From the NCBI RefSeq assembly GCF_949987535.1, contig NC_080078.1:51114207-51178206 (forward strand): 64,000 nucleotides of DNA. The letters run 5' to 3'. Within the stretch, counting starts at the first letter, position 1. Each line of letters opens with the position of its first letter. The notes under the pieces are model-generated. The model saw nothing but the letters and a program-made list of their open reading frames with translations, had not been told where the DNA came from and searched no databases. This stretch comes from Balaenoptera acutorostrata (Eukaryota; Chordata; Mammalia; Artiodactyla; Balaenopteridae). Shown piece by piece: positions 22,596 through 33,869 of this stretch. The translations under genes were made by a program, and so were the position numbers.

Positions 22596-24539
22596 AATCA
22601 TCAGATCAGTAGTCAAACCAATACACAGAAATTAATGGCAACTCCTTTTTTATGAACTGTCCGCCAGACTCCAGTGTATGTCTCTGTCTCCAGCTCTCTC
22701 AGTTGTGGGTTGAAAGATGAAGCCCAGGTTGGCAGGAAAAATCTCCTTTTAGTTTTCTTTAAATGAGCTCCAAAGGGCTTTATTTCCCTGGCCACTATTA
22801 TTTGCTCTGGCACTCAAAGTTAGCAGCAAGAACTATTAGCAAAAACCCCCAAATCACATGGATATCAATAGAAGAAAAATCTTCCAAGATTCCATATCCT
22901 GCCTATGCCTCAAATCCAGAAACATCCACTGACCTCCTTTTAGCACCGAATGATGACAATGCAGATATCTCAGGCTGCAGTTCCCTGTTCACTGCAGTCT
23001 GTCTGAGGTTGTTTTGCCCCTGGACTATTTTTGCTCACATGGTTGCTCTCAGCCGCAGACATTCAAATGGAAACCAGAGAGATCCAAATACTTGGGAGGA
23101 ACCCATAAACAAATGTAGGAAGAAGCATCCAGTCTGACCATGGCGCCCACAGAAGTTTCTGTAGACAGAATATAAGGGGCCAGATTCCCAACACCTACTA
23201 CTTGAAAATTTGCCTAAACCTTTCTTAGAGACTTAGCTACTTCACAGGGATGGAAGGATGGAAATTCAGAAGAGCAGGTTGGGGAGAGCTTATTCAGTAT
23301 GTGTGTGTGTATATGTATATTCAAAGATTTCCCTTGGGGGGCCTGGATGCCTGCCATTTTGTGCTTACAGAGAAAATACAAATTGGGCTATATTTATTTG
23401 TTTATTTTAATAAAAGTCGATCAAACAAACACAGGTCCCTAGGTACAGAAACTTACAGAAAAACATCAGGCCAAGTTAAGGGTGTGTTTTCATTAAGAAA
23501 TGAAAATGATTAAAATAGATTCTAAATATTGTATGAATAATACTTTTTTGAGGATCAGTAGGTAACCCCAACCCAGTTTGTAAGTATCTAACCCCAAACC
23601 CCGCCTGTAAATATCTAAATACGATTCACAACAACAAAACTCTCTGATTCTATAGAATTCAGAAATGCAGTACTAGATGTGGTACAGGGCCTTCCAAATT
23701 TCTATTCTTTTCCCCCAAGTCTTCAGGCTTTTTTCCCTTTCCTCCCCAACCCATCCTAACTGGACAACCACTAGCTAAGAAATTAATGCAAAATAAGGAA
23801 AAGAGGGAACCCAAACCATGAGGCTGCCCTGGCAAAGTCCCCTAACTGGAGCATAAACTGAACTCACCAGCAGCTTCGTTCATCACAGTCTGGGGTCTTA
23901 TTAACTCACTGATGTGTTGTCACTTTTGAAGGATTCCCAGCCACAAACCTCCAATGCTTGTATGCTAGAGAGAAACAGAACAGACAGTGTTATCTTGGAC
24001 CCTACTGCCCTTACTTAAGGAGTGTGTTGGGAGATTGGATCTAAATACATCAAAACAAAAAGAAACCCCCCACCCCCAAAAGCAGTAAGAAAACTACAAG
24101 AAATCCTTGCTTTCAGGAGTGGGCAGGCAAATCTTCAAACATTTGTCAGTTACATGCATCTTTTAAGACTACCTGGAAAATGACGTGCAGCCTTCCCAAA
24201 CAGAACCAGCTTATAGAACATTTTCACCTTTTCACCTTCCAACGAATTGCTTGTTTTCCCATCCAAACAATAACCTTATTGTTTGCCCTGAAGTACAGTA
24301 CATGACTAGTCTAGTTAGGGAAGTGAATGAATTGTTGTTCTGTCAACAAGATTTTCCCCCCACATACCTATTATATCTAGGAATTCCCTCCCAAGTTAGA
24401 AACTGAAGAAAATGCCCACTGCTTTCATCTACTTTCATTATTCTGGGTTCTACTGGTGTTAGACTAGGGTTGCTTAGCAATGTGAAATTACTAGGAAGAG
24501 GAGGACTAATTGTGGTATTTGTACAAGTTTCTAAGTAGA
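22596..24539. other. no gene recognised; small duplications
   Basis: Mostly unique-looking sequence. A TG/TA-rich run lies at 23299-23320. Two similar units of 26-27 bp lie at 23563-23588 and 23589-23615 (both begin taacccca and end gtaa(g/a)tatc). The 124-codon frame at 22763 has no recognisable domain. Confidence 0.4.
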
Positions 24540-25160
24540 CCCTGTGATACCCCTGTCACAGGCTGGTGAGAATTTTGATCCGTGGTACTTTCCATGTTTT
24601 ATTTAAGCCCAGGTTAAACACAGGTAACCCTCCTTAAGGATGCAGTTTACTTACTAGGAAAGGAGTATATGGAGACATGATAAAGGCTTAGTTCTGGAAT
24701 AAGTCACCCTAAATCCTTCCTCTCCTTCCCCTCCCTCACAGCCCTTTGAAACAGAAACCTACTGACTGATAAAGGAAATTTGTATGTATTGGGACCTTCA
24801 AAAGAGAGGTTGTCCCAATGGCCTGGCCCACATCACAAATCTCAACCTAAGTCAGCCCAAACTTATGGGAAATGCCTCACTGTCTAGGAAAGCTAACATA
24901 TACCCTCCAGCTCAGCTTTAGCTGGCTCACCTTACCCTAGAAAACAGGACCTGCCCTCCTTACCAGGAAGTCCCCGGCTTCCTAGACAACCGTGCCTTGT
25001 TTTTGAGTTGCTGCTTCTAATGCTCTTGCCCAAAATCCCTTGGGAAATGTTCCCCACTGTTTGTGAAGCTCTGTACTCCCCCAATCCATGTATTGTTTTC
25101 TCTTAAGTAAAGGACATCAAACTCATTACTAAATTGTAACATTTTTGTTATTTGACACAG
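24540..25160 (+). mobile_element. possible LTR-like repeat
   Basis: The 3' part ('gaagctctgtactcccccaa', 'tccatgtattgttttctctt', 'aagtaaaggacatcaaactc', then ..tttgaca) resembles an LTR R-U5 ending with a decayed polyadenylation signal, and the stretch could open at tgtgatac (24542). I find no convincing target duplication, so this is tentative. Confidence 0.25.
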
Positions 25161-25274
25161 CGGGAAAAAAAGGAGCCATCAGACCTCTGGCCTTGTCTGA
25201 TCTGGATGATCCTTCCTTCTTAATCCATTAAAAATGGAAAACAAATGTAAAAAGTTTGAAAAAAAGTTCAGTTT

Positions 25275-25288
25275 AATAATGCATGGAG
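25275..25288. repeat. target-site duplication, left (full-length L1)
   Basis: aataatgcatggag; it matches aataacgcatggag at 32613-32626 with one T/C difference. It follows gttt, so the nick site TTT/AATA fits the L1 endonuclease preference. Confidence 0.9.
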
Positions 25289-25832
25289 GGGGTCTGGGCA
25301 AGATGGTGGAAGAGTAAGACGTGGAGATCACCTTCCTTCCCACAGATACATTAGAAATACATCTACACGTGGAACTGCTCCTACAGAACACCCACTGAAT
25401 GCTGGCAGAAGACGTCAGACCTCCCAAAAGGCAAGAAACTCCCTACGTACTTGGGTAGGGCAAAAGAAAAAAGAAATAACAGAGACAAAAGAATAGGGAC
25501 AGGACCTGCACCAGTGGGAGGGAGCTGTGAGGGAGGAAAGGTTTCCACACACTAGGAAGCCCCTTCTCGGGTGGAGACTGCGGGTGGCAGAGGGGGAAGC
25601 TTCGGAGCCACGGAGGACAGCGCAGCCACAGGGGTGCGGAGGGCAAAGCGGAGAGATTCCCGCACAGAGGATTGGCGCCGAGCAGCACTCACCAGCCCAA
25701 GAGGCTTGTCTGCTCGCCCACCGAGGCGGGTGGGGCTGGGAGCTGAGGCTCGGGCTTCGGTCGGATCGCAGGGAGAGGACTGGGGTTGGCGGCGTGAACA
25801 CAGCCTGAAGGGGTTAGCGCACCACAGCTAGC

Positions 25833-25850
25833 GGGGGGGGGGGGGGGGGG
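25833..25850 (+). repeat. G18 homopolymer in the L1 5'UTR
   Basis: Eighteen consecutive G, then C and GGGG. It is a potential G-quadruplex and a likely length-polymorphic or sequencing-error-prone site. Confidence 0.9.
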
Positions 25851-26629
25851 CGGGGAGTCCGGGAAAAAGTCTGCAGCTGCCGAAGAGGCAAGAGACTTTT
25901 TCTTGCCTCTTTGTTTCGCGGCACGCAAGGAGAGGGGATTCAGAGCGCCACCTAAACGAGCTCCAGAGATGGGCGCGAGCCGCGGATATCATCACGGACC
26001 CCAGAGACGGGCATGAGACGCTAAGGCTGCTGCTGCCGCCACCAAGAAGCATGTGTGCGGGCACAGGTCACTCTCCACACCGCGCCTCCCAGGAGCCTGT
26101 GCAGCCTGCCATGACCAGGCTCCCGTGATCCGGGGACAACTTCCCTGGGAGAACGCATGGCATGCCTCAGGCTGCTGCAAAGTCACACCGGCCTCTGCCG
26201 CCGCAGGCTCGCCCTGCCTCCTCCGTACCCCTCCCACCCCCCGGCTTGAGTGAGCCAGAGCCCCCGAAGCAGCTGCTCCTTTAACCCCGTCCTGTGTGAG
26301 CGAAGAACAGATGCCCTCAAGCGACCTACATGCAGAGGCGGGTCCAAATCCAAAGCTGAACCCCGGGAGCTGTACAAACAAAGAAGAGAAAGAGAAATTT
26401 CTCCCAGCAGCCTCAGGAGCAGCAGATTAAAGCTCCACAACTTGATGTATCTGCATCTGTTGAATAACTGAATAGACAATTAATCATCCCAAATTCAGGA
26501 GGTGGACTTTGGGAGCAGGATATATTTTTTCCCCTTTTCCTTTTTTGGTGAGTGTATATGTGTATGCTTCTGGGTGAGATTCTGTCTGTATAGCTTTGCT
26601 TTCACCATTTGTCCTAGGGTTCGGTCTGT

Positions 26630-26965
26630 CATTTTTTTTTTTTTTTCTTTTTACTTAAAATTTTTTTTTTCTTAATAAATGTTTTCTTAATAATTTTTAC
26701 CTTATTTTCTATTTTTAAAAATTAAAAAAATTTTTCTTAATAAGTTTTTTCATATTTTTTATTTTAAAAAATTAAAAAAAATTTTTCTCAATACATTTTT
26801 CCTTAATAATTTTTTTTCTTATTTTTATTATAAAAAATTAATAAGTTTATTTTTAAAAATTTTTTTAAAATTTTTATTAATAAATATTTTCTTAAATTTT
26901 TTTTTCTTATTTTTTATTATAATAGCTTTATTTTATTTTATTTTATCCTCTTTCTTTCTTTCTAT
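26630..26965 (+). repeat. AT-rich degenerate tandem tract in the L1 5'UTR
   Basis: Almost only A and T. The phrase ttcttaataa or a variant (cttaataa, attaataag, attaataaat) recurs about every 20-60 bases between T- and A-runs, suggesting expansion from a short unit by slippage. It lies between the GC-rich promoter half and the coding-proximal half of the leader. Confidence 0.75.
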
Positions 26966-27482
26966 TTTTTCTCCCTTTTATTCTGAGCCATGAGGATGAA
27001 AGGCTCTTGGTGCTCCAGCCAGGGATCAGGGCTGTGCCTCTGAGGTGGGAGAGCCAACTTCAGGACACTGGTCCACAAGAGACCTCCCAGCTCCACATAA
27101 TACCAAACAGCGAAAATCTCTCAGAGATCTCCATCTCAACATCAAGACCCAGCTTCACTCAATGACCAGCAAGCTACAGTGCTGGACACCCTATGCCAAA
27201 CAACTAGCAAGACAGGAACACAGCCCCATCCATTAGCAAGGCTGCCTAAAATCATAATAAGGCCACAGACACCCCAAAACACACCACCAGACGTGGACGT
27301 GCCCACCAGAAAGACAAGATCCAGCCTCATCCACCAGAACACAGGCACTAGTCCCCTTCACCAGGAAGCCTACACAACCCACTGAACCAACCTTAGCCAC
27401 TGGGGACAGATACCAAAAACAACGGGAACTACGAACCTGCAGCCTGTGAAAAGGAGACCCCAAACACCGTAAGATAAGCAAA

Positions 27483-28376
27483 ATGAGAAGAAAGAAAAAC
27501 ACACAGCAGATGAAGGAGCAGGGTCAAAACACACCAGACCTAACAAATGAAGAGGAAATAGGCACTCTACCTGAAAAAGAATTCAGAATAATGATAGTAA
27601 GGATGATCCAAAATCTTGGAAATAGAATAGAAAAAATGCAAGAAACATTTAACAAGGACATAGAAGAACTAAAGAGGAACCAAGCAACGATTAAAAACAC
27701 AATAAATGAAATTAAAAATACTCTAGATGGGATCAATAGTAGAATAACTGAGGCAGAAGAACGGATGAGTGACCTGGAAGATAAAATAGTGGAAATAACT
27801 ACTGCAGAGCAGAATAAAGAAAAAAGAATGAAAACAACTGAGGACAGTCTCAGAGACCTCTGGGACAACATTAAACGCACCAACATTCGAATTATAGGGG
27901 TCCCAGAAGAAGAAGAGAAAAAGAAAGGGACTGAGAAAATATTTGAAGAGATTATAGTTGAAAACTTCCCTAATATGGGAAAGGAAATAGTTAATCAAGT
28001 CCTGGAAGCACAGAGAGTCCCATACAGGATAAATCCAAGGAGAAACACGCCAAGACACATATTAATCAAACTATCAAAAATTAAATATAAAGAAAACATA
28101 TTAAAAGCAGCAAGGGAAAAACAACAAATAACACACAAGGGAATCCGCATAAGGTTAACAGCTGATCTTTCAGCAGAAACTCTGCAAGCCAGAAGGGAGT
28201 GGCAGGATATACTTAAAGTGATGAAGGAGAAAAACCTACAACCAAGATTACTCTACCCAGCAAGGATCTCATTCAGATTCGATGGAGAAATTAAAACCTT
28301 TACAGACAAGCAAAAGTTGAGAGAGTTCAGCACCATCAAACCAGCTTTACAACAAATGCTAAAGGAACTTCTCTAG
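27483..28376 (+). CDS. ORF1: L1 ORF1p, RNA-binding chaperone (297 aa, intact)
   Basis: ORF1p trimerises, coats L1 RNA and acts as a nucleic-acid chaperone in the L1 ribonucleoprotein. The frame is open from ATG to TAG with no interruption. Residues 1-35 are a polar N-terminus. About 45-128 form a heptad-rich coiled coil (NRIEKMQETF...DLEDKIVEI). The RRM spans about 134-222, with an RNP2-like strand NIRIIGVP (134-141) and an RNP1-like strand RHILIKLSK (191-199). The C-terminal domain runs from about 223, including LLYPARISFRF (257-267). The length suits an artiodactyl-type ORF1p. ORF2 begins 58 bp downstream. Translation would be from the L1 transcript. Intactness is visible; activity is inference. 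Confidence 0.93.
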   Translation: MRRKKNTQQMKEQGQNTPDLTNEEEIGTLPEKEFRIMIVRMIQNLGNRIEKMQETFNKDIEELKRNQATIKNTINEIKNTLDGINSRITEAEERMSDLEDKIVEITTAEQNKEKRMKTTEDSLRDLWDNIKRTNIRIIGVPEEEEKKKGTEKIFEEIIVENFPNMGKEIVNQVLEAQRVPYRINPRRNTPRHILIKLSKIKYKENILKAAREKQQITHKGIRIRLTADLSAETLQARREWQDILKVMKEKNLQPRLLYPARISFRFDGEIKTFTDKQKLREFSTIKPALQQMLKELL

Positions 28377-28434
28377 GCAAGAAACACAAGAGAAGGAAAA
28401 CACCTAGGATAACAAACCCAAAACATTTAAGAAA

Positions 28435-31400
28435 ATGGGAATAGGAACATACATATCGATAATTACCTTAAATGTAAATGGATTAAATGCTCCCACCAAA
28501 AGACACAGACTGGCTGAATGGATACAAAAACATGACCCATATATATGCTGTCTACAAGAGACCCACTTCAGACCTAGAGACACATACAGACTGAAAGTGA
28601 GGGGATGGAAAAAGATATTCCATGCAAATGGAAATCAAAAGAAAGCTGGAGTAGCAATTCTCATATCAGACAAAATAGACTTTAAAATAAAGACTATTAC
28701 AAGAAACAAAGAAGGACACTATATAATGATCAAGGGATCGATCCAAGAGGAAAGTATAACAATTGTAAATATTTATGCACCCAACATAGGAGCACCTCAA
28801 TACATAAGGCAAATACTAACAGCCATAAAAGGGGAAATCGACAGTAACACAAGCATAGTAGGGGACTTTAACACCCCACTTTCACCAATGGACAGATCAT
28901 CCAAAATGAAAATAAATAAGGAAGCACAAGCTTTAAATGATACATTAAACAAGATGGACTTAATTGATATTTATAGGACATTCCACCCAAAAACAACAGA
29001 ATACCCATTTTTCTCAAGTGCTCATGGAACATTCTCCAGGATAGATCATATCTTGGGTCACAAATCAAGCCTTGGTAAGTTTAAGAAAATTGAAATCGTA
29101 TCAAGTATCTTTTCTGACCACAGTGCTATGAGACTAGATATTAATTACAGGAAAAGATCTGTAAAAAATACAAACACATGGAGGCTACACAATACAGTAT
29201 TTAATAACGAAGTGATCACTGAAGAAATCAAAGGGGAAATCAAAAAATACCTAGAAACAAATGACAATGGAGACACGACGACCCAAAACCTATGGGATGC
29301 AGCAAAAGCAGTTCTAAGAGGGAAGTTTATAGCAATACAAGCCTACACCAAGAAACAGGAAATATCTCGAATAAACAACCTAACCTTGCACCTGAAGCAT
29401 TTAGAGAACGAAGAACAAAAAAACCCAAAGCTAGCAGAAGGAAAGAAATCATAAAGAACAGATCAGAAATAAATGAAAAAGAAATGAAGGAGACAATAGC
29501 AAAGATCAATAAAACTAAAAGCTGGTTCTTTGAGAAGATAAACAAAATTGATAAACCATTAGCCAGACTCATCAAGAGAAAAAGGGAGAAGACTCAAATC
29601 AATAGAATTAGAAATGAAAAAGGAGAAGTAACCACTGACACTGCAGAAATACAAACGATCATGAGAGATTTACTACAAGCAATTATATGCCAAAAAAACG
29701 GACAACCTGGAAGAAATGGACAGATTCTTAGAAATGCACAATCTGCTGAGACTGAACCAGGAAGAAATAGAAAATATGAACAGACCAATCAAAAGCACTG
29801 AAATTGAAATCTGTGATTAAAAATCTTCCAACAAACAAAAGCCCAGGACCAGATGGCTTCACAGGCGAATTCTATCAAACATTTAGAGAAGAGCTAACAC
29901 CTCTCCTTCTCAAACTCTTCCAAAATATTCCAGAAGGAGGAACACTCCCCAACTCATTTTACGAGGCCACCATCACCCTGATACCAAAACCAGACAAAGA
30001 TGTCACAAAGAAAGAAAACTACAGGCCAATATCACTGATGAACATAGATGCAAAACTCCTCAACAAAATACTAGCAAACAGAATCCAACAGCACATTAAA
30101 AGGATTATACACCATGATCAAGTGGGGTTTATTCCAGGAATGCAAGGATTCTTCAATATATGCAAATCAATCAACGTGATACATCATATTAACAAATTGA
30201 AGGAGAAAAACCATATGATCATCTCAATAGATGCAGAGAAAGCTTTTGACAAAATTCAACACCCATTTATGATAAAAGCCCTGCAGAAAGTAGTCACAGA
30301 GGGAACTTTCCTTAACATAATAAAGGCCATATATGACAAACCCACAGCCAACATTGTCCTCAATGGTGAAAAACTGAAACCATTTCCACTAAGATCAGGA
30401 ACAAGACAAGGTTACCCACTCTCACCACTATTATTCAACATAGTTTTGGAAGTGTTAGCCACATCAATCAGAGAAGAAAAAGAAATAAAAGGAATCCAAA
30501 TCGGAAAAGAAGAAGTAAAGCCGTCACTGTTTACAGATGACATGATACTATACATAGAGAATCCTAAAGATGCTACCAGAAAACTACTAGAGCTAATCAA
30601 TGAATTTGGTAAAGTAACAGGATACAAAATTAATGCACAGAAATCTCTTGCATTCCTATACACTAATGATGAAAAATCTGAAAGTGAAATTAAGAAAACA
30701 CTCCCGTTTACCATTGCAACAAAAAGAATAAAATATCTAGGAATAAACCTACCTAAGGAGACAAAAGACCTGTATGCAGAAAATTATAAGACACTGATGA
30801 AAGAAATTAAAGATGATACAAATAGATGGAGAGATATACCATGTTCTTGGATTGGAAGAATCAACATTGTGAAAATGACTCTACTACCCAAAGCAATCTA
30901 CCCATTCAATGCAATCCCTATCAAACTACCACTGGCATTTTTCACAGAACTAGAACAAAAAATTTCACAATTTGTATTGAAACACAAAAGACCCTGAATA
31001 GCCAAAGCAATCTTGAGAACGAAAAATGGAGCTGGGGGAATCAGGCTCCCTGACTTCAGACTATATTACACAGCTACAGTAATCAAGACAGTTTGGTACT
31101 GGCACAAAAACAGAAATATAGATCAATGGAAAAGGATAGAAAGCCCAGAGATAAACCCACGCACATATGGTCACCTTATCTTTGATAAAGGAAGCAAGCA
31201 TATACAGTGGAGAAAAGACAGCCTCTTCAATAAGTGGTGCTGGGAAAATTGGACAGGTACATGTAAAAGTATGAAATTAGAACACTCCCTGACACCATGC
31301 ACAAAAATAAACTCAAAATGGATTAAAGACCTAAGTGTAAGGGCAGACACTATCAAACTCTTAGAGGAAAACATAGGCAGAACACTCTATGACATACATC

Positions 31401-32243
31401 ATGGCAAGATTCTTTTTGACCCAGCTCCCAGAGAAATGGAAATAAGAACACAAATAAACAAATGGGACCTAATGAAACTTAAAAGCTTTTGCACAGCAAA
31501 GGAAACCATAAACAAGACCAAAAGACAACCCTCAGAATGGGAGAAAATATTTGCGAATAAAGCAACTGACAAAGGATTAATCTCCAAGATTTACAAGCAG
31601 CTCATGCAGCTCAATAACAATAAAACAAACAACCCAATCCAAAACTGGGCAGAAGACCTAAATAGACATTCCTCCAAAGATTGCCAACAGACACATGAAA
31701 GAATGCTCAACATCATTAATCATTAGAGAAACGCAAATCAAAACTACAATGAGATATCATCTCACAACGGTCAGAATGGCCATCCTCAAAAAATCTAGAT
31801 ACAAAAAATGCTGGAGAGGGTGTGGAGAAAAGGGAACACTCTTGCACTGTTGGCGGGAATGTAAATTGATACAGCCACTATGGAGAACAGTATGGAGGTT
31901 CCTTAAAAAACTACAAATAGAACTACCATACGACCCAGCAATCCCCCTATTGGGCATATACCCTGAGAAAACCATAATTCAAAAAGAGTCATGTACCAAA
32001 ATGTTCATTGCAGCTCTATTTACAATAGCTAGGACATGGAAGCAACCTAAGTGTCCATCGACAGATGAATGGATAAAGAAGATGTGGCACATATATACAA
32101 TGGAATATTACTCAGCCATAAAAAGAAATGAAATGGAGGTATTTGTAATGAGGTGGATGGAGTTAGAGTCTGTCATACAGAGTGAAGTAAGTCAGAAAGA
32201 GAAAAACAAATACAGTATGCTAACACATATATATGGAATCTAA
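28435..32243 (+). pseudogene. ORF2: L1 ORF2 (endonuclease/reverse transcriptase), disrupted
   Basis: ORF2p would nick target DNA and reverse transcribe L1 RNA. The first 339 codons (28435-29454) keep the endonuclease residues N13, E42, Y114, D144, N146, D204, D228 and H229. Lesions follow. An A-run at 29417-29423 is one base short (frameshift). An extra T in TTT at 29669-29671 and an apparent extra T near 29810 shift frame again. The RT core (29804-30997) contains IDAEKAFD, but the catalytic loop reads FTDD (30530-30541), not the usual FADD. A CGA-to-TGA-type stop lies at 30995-30997. Eleven bases (aagatatacag, present in the copy at 61.7 kb) are missing at about 31680. The C-terminal C-X3-C-X7-H-X4-C motif (31809-31863) survives. 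Confidence 0.92.
30530..30541 (+). other. L1 RT catalytic loop altered to FTDD
   Basis: Codons ttt-aca-gat-gac. The second residue is Thr where L1 reverse transcriptases have Ala (GCA to ACA, one G-to-A change). Both catalytic Asp residues are retained. Confidence 0.85.
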
Positions 32244-32612
32244 GGAAAAAAAAAAGGTCATGAAGAACCTAGTTGTAAGATGGGAATAAAGACACAGACC
32301 TACTAGAGAATGGACTTGAGGATATGGGGAGGGGGAGGGGTAAGATGTGCCAGGGTGAGAGAGTGGCAGGGAGATATATACACTACCAAATGTAAAATAG
32401 ATAGCTAGTGGGAAGCAGCCGCATAGCACAGGGAGATCAGCTCGGTGCTTTGTGACCGCCTGGAGGGGTGGGATGGGGAGGGGGGGGGGGAGACGCAGGA
32501 GGGAGGAGATGTGGGAAGGTATGTATATGTATAACTGATTCACTTTGTTACAAAGCAGAAACTAACACACCATTGTAAAGCAATTATACTCCAATAAAGA
32601 TGTTAAAAAAAA
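32244..32612 (+). other. L1 3'UTR with G-rich tract and poly(A) signal
   Basis: It follows the ORF2 stop. It contains a G-rich polypurine block (about 32463-32512) with an 11-G run and several GGG groups, a feature conserved in L1 3'UTRs and able to form a G-quadruplex. It ends with AATAAA (32593-32598) and a short A-run merging into the target duplication. Confidence 0.85.
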
Positions 32613-32626
32613 AATAACGCATGGAG
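32613..32626. repeat. target-site duplication, right (full-length L1)
   Basis: aataacgcatggag, partner of 25275-25288. Confidence 0.9.
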
Positions 32627-33429
32627 ATGAGACAATTCAACATTCTGCTGAGTAGGGCACTAACAGAAAAGCGCTCATATCTCCCTACTCTGTTCAGCAA
32701 CAGCCGTAAAGAACAAGTCAGATGGTCAGAGAAACTCATGCAAGCAGCTGGATGAAGTCAGTTCCATGCAGTATCCATTTCCAGCCTTTGCCACAGCTAT
32801 GCCCACACAAATGAGCACCCAAACTTTACCTTCACACATTCAGCTTAAGTTGCCTAGCAAACTTACCACGTGGACCAACCAGCCTTTGGTACTCACACTT
32901 CATTTTTATTTGCTTTTTATCCTAAAATCCTTTCTTGTTTTATTTTCTTTAAACTTAGAAAGGGTGATGCAGTATAAAAAATAAAGTTTGTCCGTAGGTC
33001 TTTTATAAGCTCAGGGCCAGATCAGATTTTGCTTAAGATTCCAATATGCATGTATGAATATGTTTTCCTGAAACCTTGCTGATATCTACATACAAATGAT
33101 GAGTAATGATTCTTGAAGAAAAGTAAAATCTTTCAGTCTGATTATTTTCTGTCCTGGGTGAGAGTCAGGAATGCATAGAGGCTAAATATTCTTCTCTACC
33201 TCACTCTCCCGTCCCTCCAACAGGCTAGCCAGGGCATGTTCTCATGGCGAAGGCAGCTGTGCACTAGTGGAAGCAGAAACACACATATACAGTTCGTTTT
33301 CAAGCTTCTGCATGTATCCCATCTGCTAACATTTAATTGGCCCAAATTAGTCATGTGGCCACAGTCAGAATCAAGAGGCACAGAAATAGTCTCCACCACC
33401 TCCTATGTCAAAAGGTGTGGTTACGAAGA
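32627..33429. other. no gene recognised
   Basis: Unique-looking sequence; 67-74 codon frames without family signature. Confidence 0.35.
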
Positions 33430-33560
33430 GGAGAAAGGAATTGAGTCACGAATGCAGTGAATGTATGACACCATAGATGTGCTCACAGTCACAGATGATA
33501 ATATAGAGACCCAGAGAATGTGTTGGAGATGAAACTAGAACTCAGGTCTCTAGACTTATG
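33430..33560 (-). repeat. MIR relic, minus
   Basis: 'gtcacagatgataatataga' followed by 'gacccagagaatg' and 'gaaactagaactcaggtctc' fits antisense MIR in a diverged state. Confidence 0.45.
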
Positions 33561-33869
33561 GTTTGCTCCTCTTTTTATGGTACCCGTTGCCTTTATTTTA
33601 CTAAAGAGCAATTACATGACTGATAAAGATAAGTCATAATCAATTTTAGTATTATCAGTTATAACCTGTACTCCCTAAAATACTGCCTAAGAAATACCTT
33701 ATCTATAAAATATGTGTGAACAGCTTTGAACCAAACATGGAAAACTATTCTCTGTCTGATATTTTAGCAGTTAAGATTTTATGCTATTAGAGAGCACAAT
33801 GCAGGCCAAGCAAGTATTAGAAAAAGGGAAGCATAAACTATGATGACTGGAGACACTTACAATGTACTT
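33561..33869. other. no gene recognised
   Basis: AT-rich unique-looking sequence. Confidence 0.35.

Larger units (their letters stand above)
25289..27482 (+). promoter_or_regulatory. L1 5'UTR / internal promoter region
   Basis: This is the untranslated leader of the full-length L1 and presumably holds the internal RNA polymerase II promoter. The first 1 kb is GC- and CG-rich (25530-26280), with a run of 18 G at 25833-25850. From about 26515 to 26990 it changes abruptly to T-rich and AATAA-rich DNA with repeated ttcttaataa motifs. The last 500 bp is C/A-rich. Frames of 60-130 codons on either strand in the GC-rich part are products of composition. Confidence 0.8.
25289..32612 (+). mobile_element. 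full-length L1 retrotransposon
   Basis: About 7.3 kb: a 5' end opening ggggtctgggcaagatgg, a 2.2-kb 5'UTR, intact ORF1, a 58-bp spacer, a broken ORF2, a 3'UTR with AATAAA (32593-32598) and a short A-tail. The 14-bp target duplication has one mismatch, so the insertion is fairly recent but not brand-new. The 3' third is closely similar to the truncated copies at 60959-62674 and 63041-63518, so this is a locally repeated lineage, consistent with a cetacean L1. It encodes ORF1p but could not mobilise itself; in trans its ORF1p could still act. Confidence 0.95.

Noticed and set aside
25415..26479. Several 66-129 codon frames on both strands in GC-rich DNA
   Set aside because: They lie in the L1 5'UTR, where GC-rich composition lowers stop-codon frequency. 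None is conserved L1 coding sequence.
27524..28058. Minus-strand frames of 111 and 120 codons
   Set aside because: Antisense shadows of the A-rich ORF1 coding strand.
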